Of a DNA stretch of 54,925 nt, positions 53,519 through 54,925 are shown one piece after another. A model generated the notes under the pieces. It saw nothing but the letters and a program-made list of their open reading frames with translations, made no database searches and had not been told where the DNA came from. The stretch is from an uncultured Verrucomicrobiota bacterium. GTDB taxonomy: Bacteria > Verrucomicrobiota > Verrucomicrobiia > Opitutales > Seribacteraceae. The first letter of the stretch is position 1, and every line of letters starts with the position of its first letter. The translations under genes and the position numbers were made by a program. The DNA lies in the NCBI GenBank assembly GCA_902569115.1, contig CACFTI010000014.1:1-54925 (forward strand), in the 5' to 3' direction.

Positions 53519-54925
53519 AAAACTATTTGATTGGTTTCTGTTTTCTTGTGGGTGCTTTTTTTCTAATTTGGAAGCAGAGCGAAGAACAAATTGAAAGAAC
53601 TAAAAATTTACCCACTTCTTCTCCTTCGAAAGTTAAGGGTTCAAATTATAGTATTGGCCTACCTGAATCAAATAAGTCTTCCATAACTCCCTTCTCTGGC
53701 ATTGTGAATGCAGGTAATGAATTACTTGTTAAAAACCCAGAGGAATCGGAAACTTTATATAACGAGCTTTCAAATGAGTATTCTTCTCTAACCTTTACCA
53801 GTCATCTTGGATCAATAAGGAATATTCAACTACACAAGCACGACCGACTCAGCAAAGATTATGAAATGTCACAACCTGGAACTCCGTTTTTAGGAATTTC
53901 ATTCCATAAAACGGACGGATCTGAGATTGGCTTATTCAATAAAACCAAGAACTTTTCCAGTAGCCAAGATTCTAATAACCAAAGAATTTCTTTCGAATGG
54001 ATTTCGAATGATAAAATTAAAATTACACGCGAATACTGGCGTGAAAGTAATTCCTCCTATGTGATTAATCACAGAACATCGGTTGAAAATCTTAATGGCT
54101 ACCCAGTACAACTCGATAAAATAAAGTTGCACATGGGCTCAGCCTTTCAAATTCCGAGGTTATATAATCCATTCGATAATTCATCTACTTATCTTAATGT
54201 TGGATATTATAATTTTGGGCCACCCCTAGCTGAAGGATGTTCCTGTGCAAAATGCAGTGGTAGAATTGATGGAGAAGCCGAGGAGTTTATACAGCTGAAT
54301 GAAATGGGTACAGATGGTAAAATGGAACCAAGACTATTATCAGAAGCAAAATGGGTATGTGTTAATAACCAATTTTTCGTTAATCTCATTAAGCCGATTA
54401 ATTCCTTGGGGGAAATATTAGTTGAAGGTGAATCAGCTAAAAAGAAAGATTCCAATCAAACTGAGGCTCAATCAGGAGTCGCTGGAAATATTACATTTTC
54501 TCTCGGCGTATTGGCTCCCGGAGAGATGCGTAATCTGGAGTTTGAAATTTATTCAGGACCCAAAGACTACAAATTACTTTCCGAACTGGGTTCTGATCAA
54601 AATAAAGTTATGCAATTTGGGGTATTTTGGTGGATATCAGAGCCTCTAAGCTATTTGCTGGATCTTTTTAGTGGTATTCTGGGAAGTTACGGGTTGGGTA
54701 TCATCGTTCTTACTATTTTAGTGAAACTTATACTTTGGCCTTTGACTGCGAAGGCCACTCGTTCGCAGAAAAAAATGCAAGCGTTACAGGAACCGATGGC
54801 CGCTCTTCGTGAAAAACACAAAGGTAGTCCGCAAAAACTGAATCAGGAAATGATGAAGTTTTACAAAGAGCATAAGGTAAATCCATTTGCGGGGTGTTGG
54901 CCAATTATGATTCAAATACCTATCT
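53515..54925 (+). CDS. yidC: Membrane protein insertase YidC, 3' partial
   Basis: The frame starts at ATG 53515, overlapping rnpA by 4 bp, and runs off the right edge after 470 codons. Visible are an N-terminal membrane anchor (LIGFCFLVGAFFLIW), a large periplasmic domain (about 25-355) of Gram-negative type, and the first core membrane helices. The start of the conserved core is GSYGLGIIVLTILVKLILWPL, with the KMQALQEP and KVNPFAGCWPIMIQIPI segments. An unusual CSCAKC cluster lies in the periplasmic domain (about residues 242-247). YidC inserts and folds inner-membrane proteins. Confidence 0.95.
   Translation, partial: MKNYLIGFCFLVGAFFLIWKQSEEQIERTKNLPTSSPSKVKGSNYSIGLPESNKSSITPFSGIVNAGNELLVKNPEESETLYNELSNEYSSLTFTSHLGSIRNIQLHKHDRLSKDYEMSQPGTPFLGISFHKTDGSEIGLFNKTKNFSSSQDSNNQRISFEWISNDKIKITREYWRESNSSYVINHRTSVENLNGYPVQLDKIKLHMGSAFQIPRLYNPFDNSSTYLNVGYYNFGPPLAEGCSCAKCSGRIDGEAEEFIQLNEMGTDGKMEPRLLSEAKWVCVNNQFFVNLIKPINSLGEILVEGESAKKKDSNQTEAQSGVAGNITFSLGVLAPGEMRNLEFEIYSGPKDYKLLSELGSDQNKVMQFGVFWWISEPLSYLLDLFSGILGSYGLGIIVLTILVKLILWPLTAKATRSQKKMQALQEPMAALREKHKGSPQKLNQEMMKFYKEHKVNPFAGCWPIMIQIPI

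Overview
The window reads as chromosome of a low-GC, probably marine Verrucomicrobiota bacterium (or a close PVC-superphylum relative). This is inferred from several markers: a double-length UvrA with four ATPase modules, a type also known from Chlamydiae; a Planctomycete-type cytochrome c domain; a PVC-type dehydrogenase fused to a cupredoxin; several secreted sulfatases; DUF6807, DUF3050 and DUF5069 proteins; and a Gram-negative envelope set (BamA, Skp, LpxD, MsbA-like). No insertion sequence, prophage, CRISPR array or plasmid function was seen, and no stretch above about 300 bp lacks a gene.

Layout. 1-3.0 kb: the 3' end of coaBC, then a soluble NtrB-like kinase and an NtrC-type sigma-54 activator. 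3.0-5.7 kb: tRNA-Asn, a terminator, a TonB-dependent siderophore-type receptor behind a duplicated palindromic operator, and tRNA-Arg. 5.8-7.5 kb: a DUF3050 protein and a sugar mutarotase. 7.5-11 kb: a membrane-remodelling operon (NfeD protease, short NfeD, flotillin FloA, one unknown). 11-12.6 kb: two small unknown proteins and a secreted DUF6807 protein. 12.6-19.3 kb: a seven-gene minus-strand tripartite ABC efflux cluster (Cys-rich secreted peptide, adaptor, ATPase, two permeases, Cys-rich lipoprotein, TolC-like protein). 19.4-28.7 kb: a PhoX-like protein, then a three-gene operon with a giant dehydrogenase-cupredoxin and two sulfatases, and a divergent third sulfatase, suggesting degradation of sulfated polysaccharide.

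28.8-37.9 kb is a dense housekeeping run, all on the plus strand: rplY-pth-rpsF-ssb-rplI-dnaB-bamA-skp-lpxD-prs. It joins translation, replication and outer-membrane assembly, and lacks the usual rpsR between ssb and rplI. An HtrA protease follows. 39.4-46 kb holds a cytochrome/LRR protein, an MsbA-like exporter, a DUF5069 protein, a SpoIIE-type phosphatase with a STAS partner, and a peroxiredoxin. 46.2-52.8 kb holds tyrS and the double uvrA, which overlap tail to tail. The window closes with tRNA-Glu and the conserved rpmH-rnpA-yidC run; yidC is cut by the window edge.

The most interesting parts are the Cys-rich-flanked efflux cluster, the exact tandem palindrome at the receptor promoter, the multi-domain dehydrogenase-cupredoxin, and the four-module UvrA. 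Family calls rest on motif recognition by eye; no database search was run.
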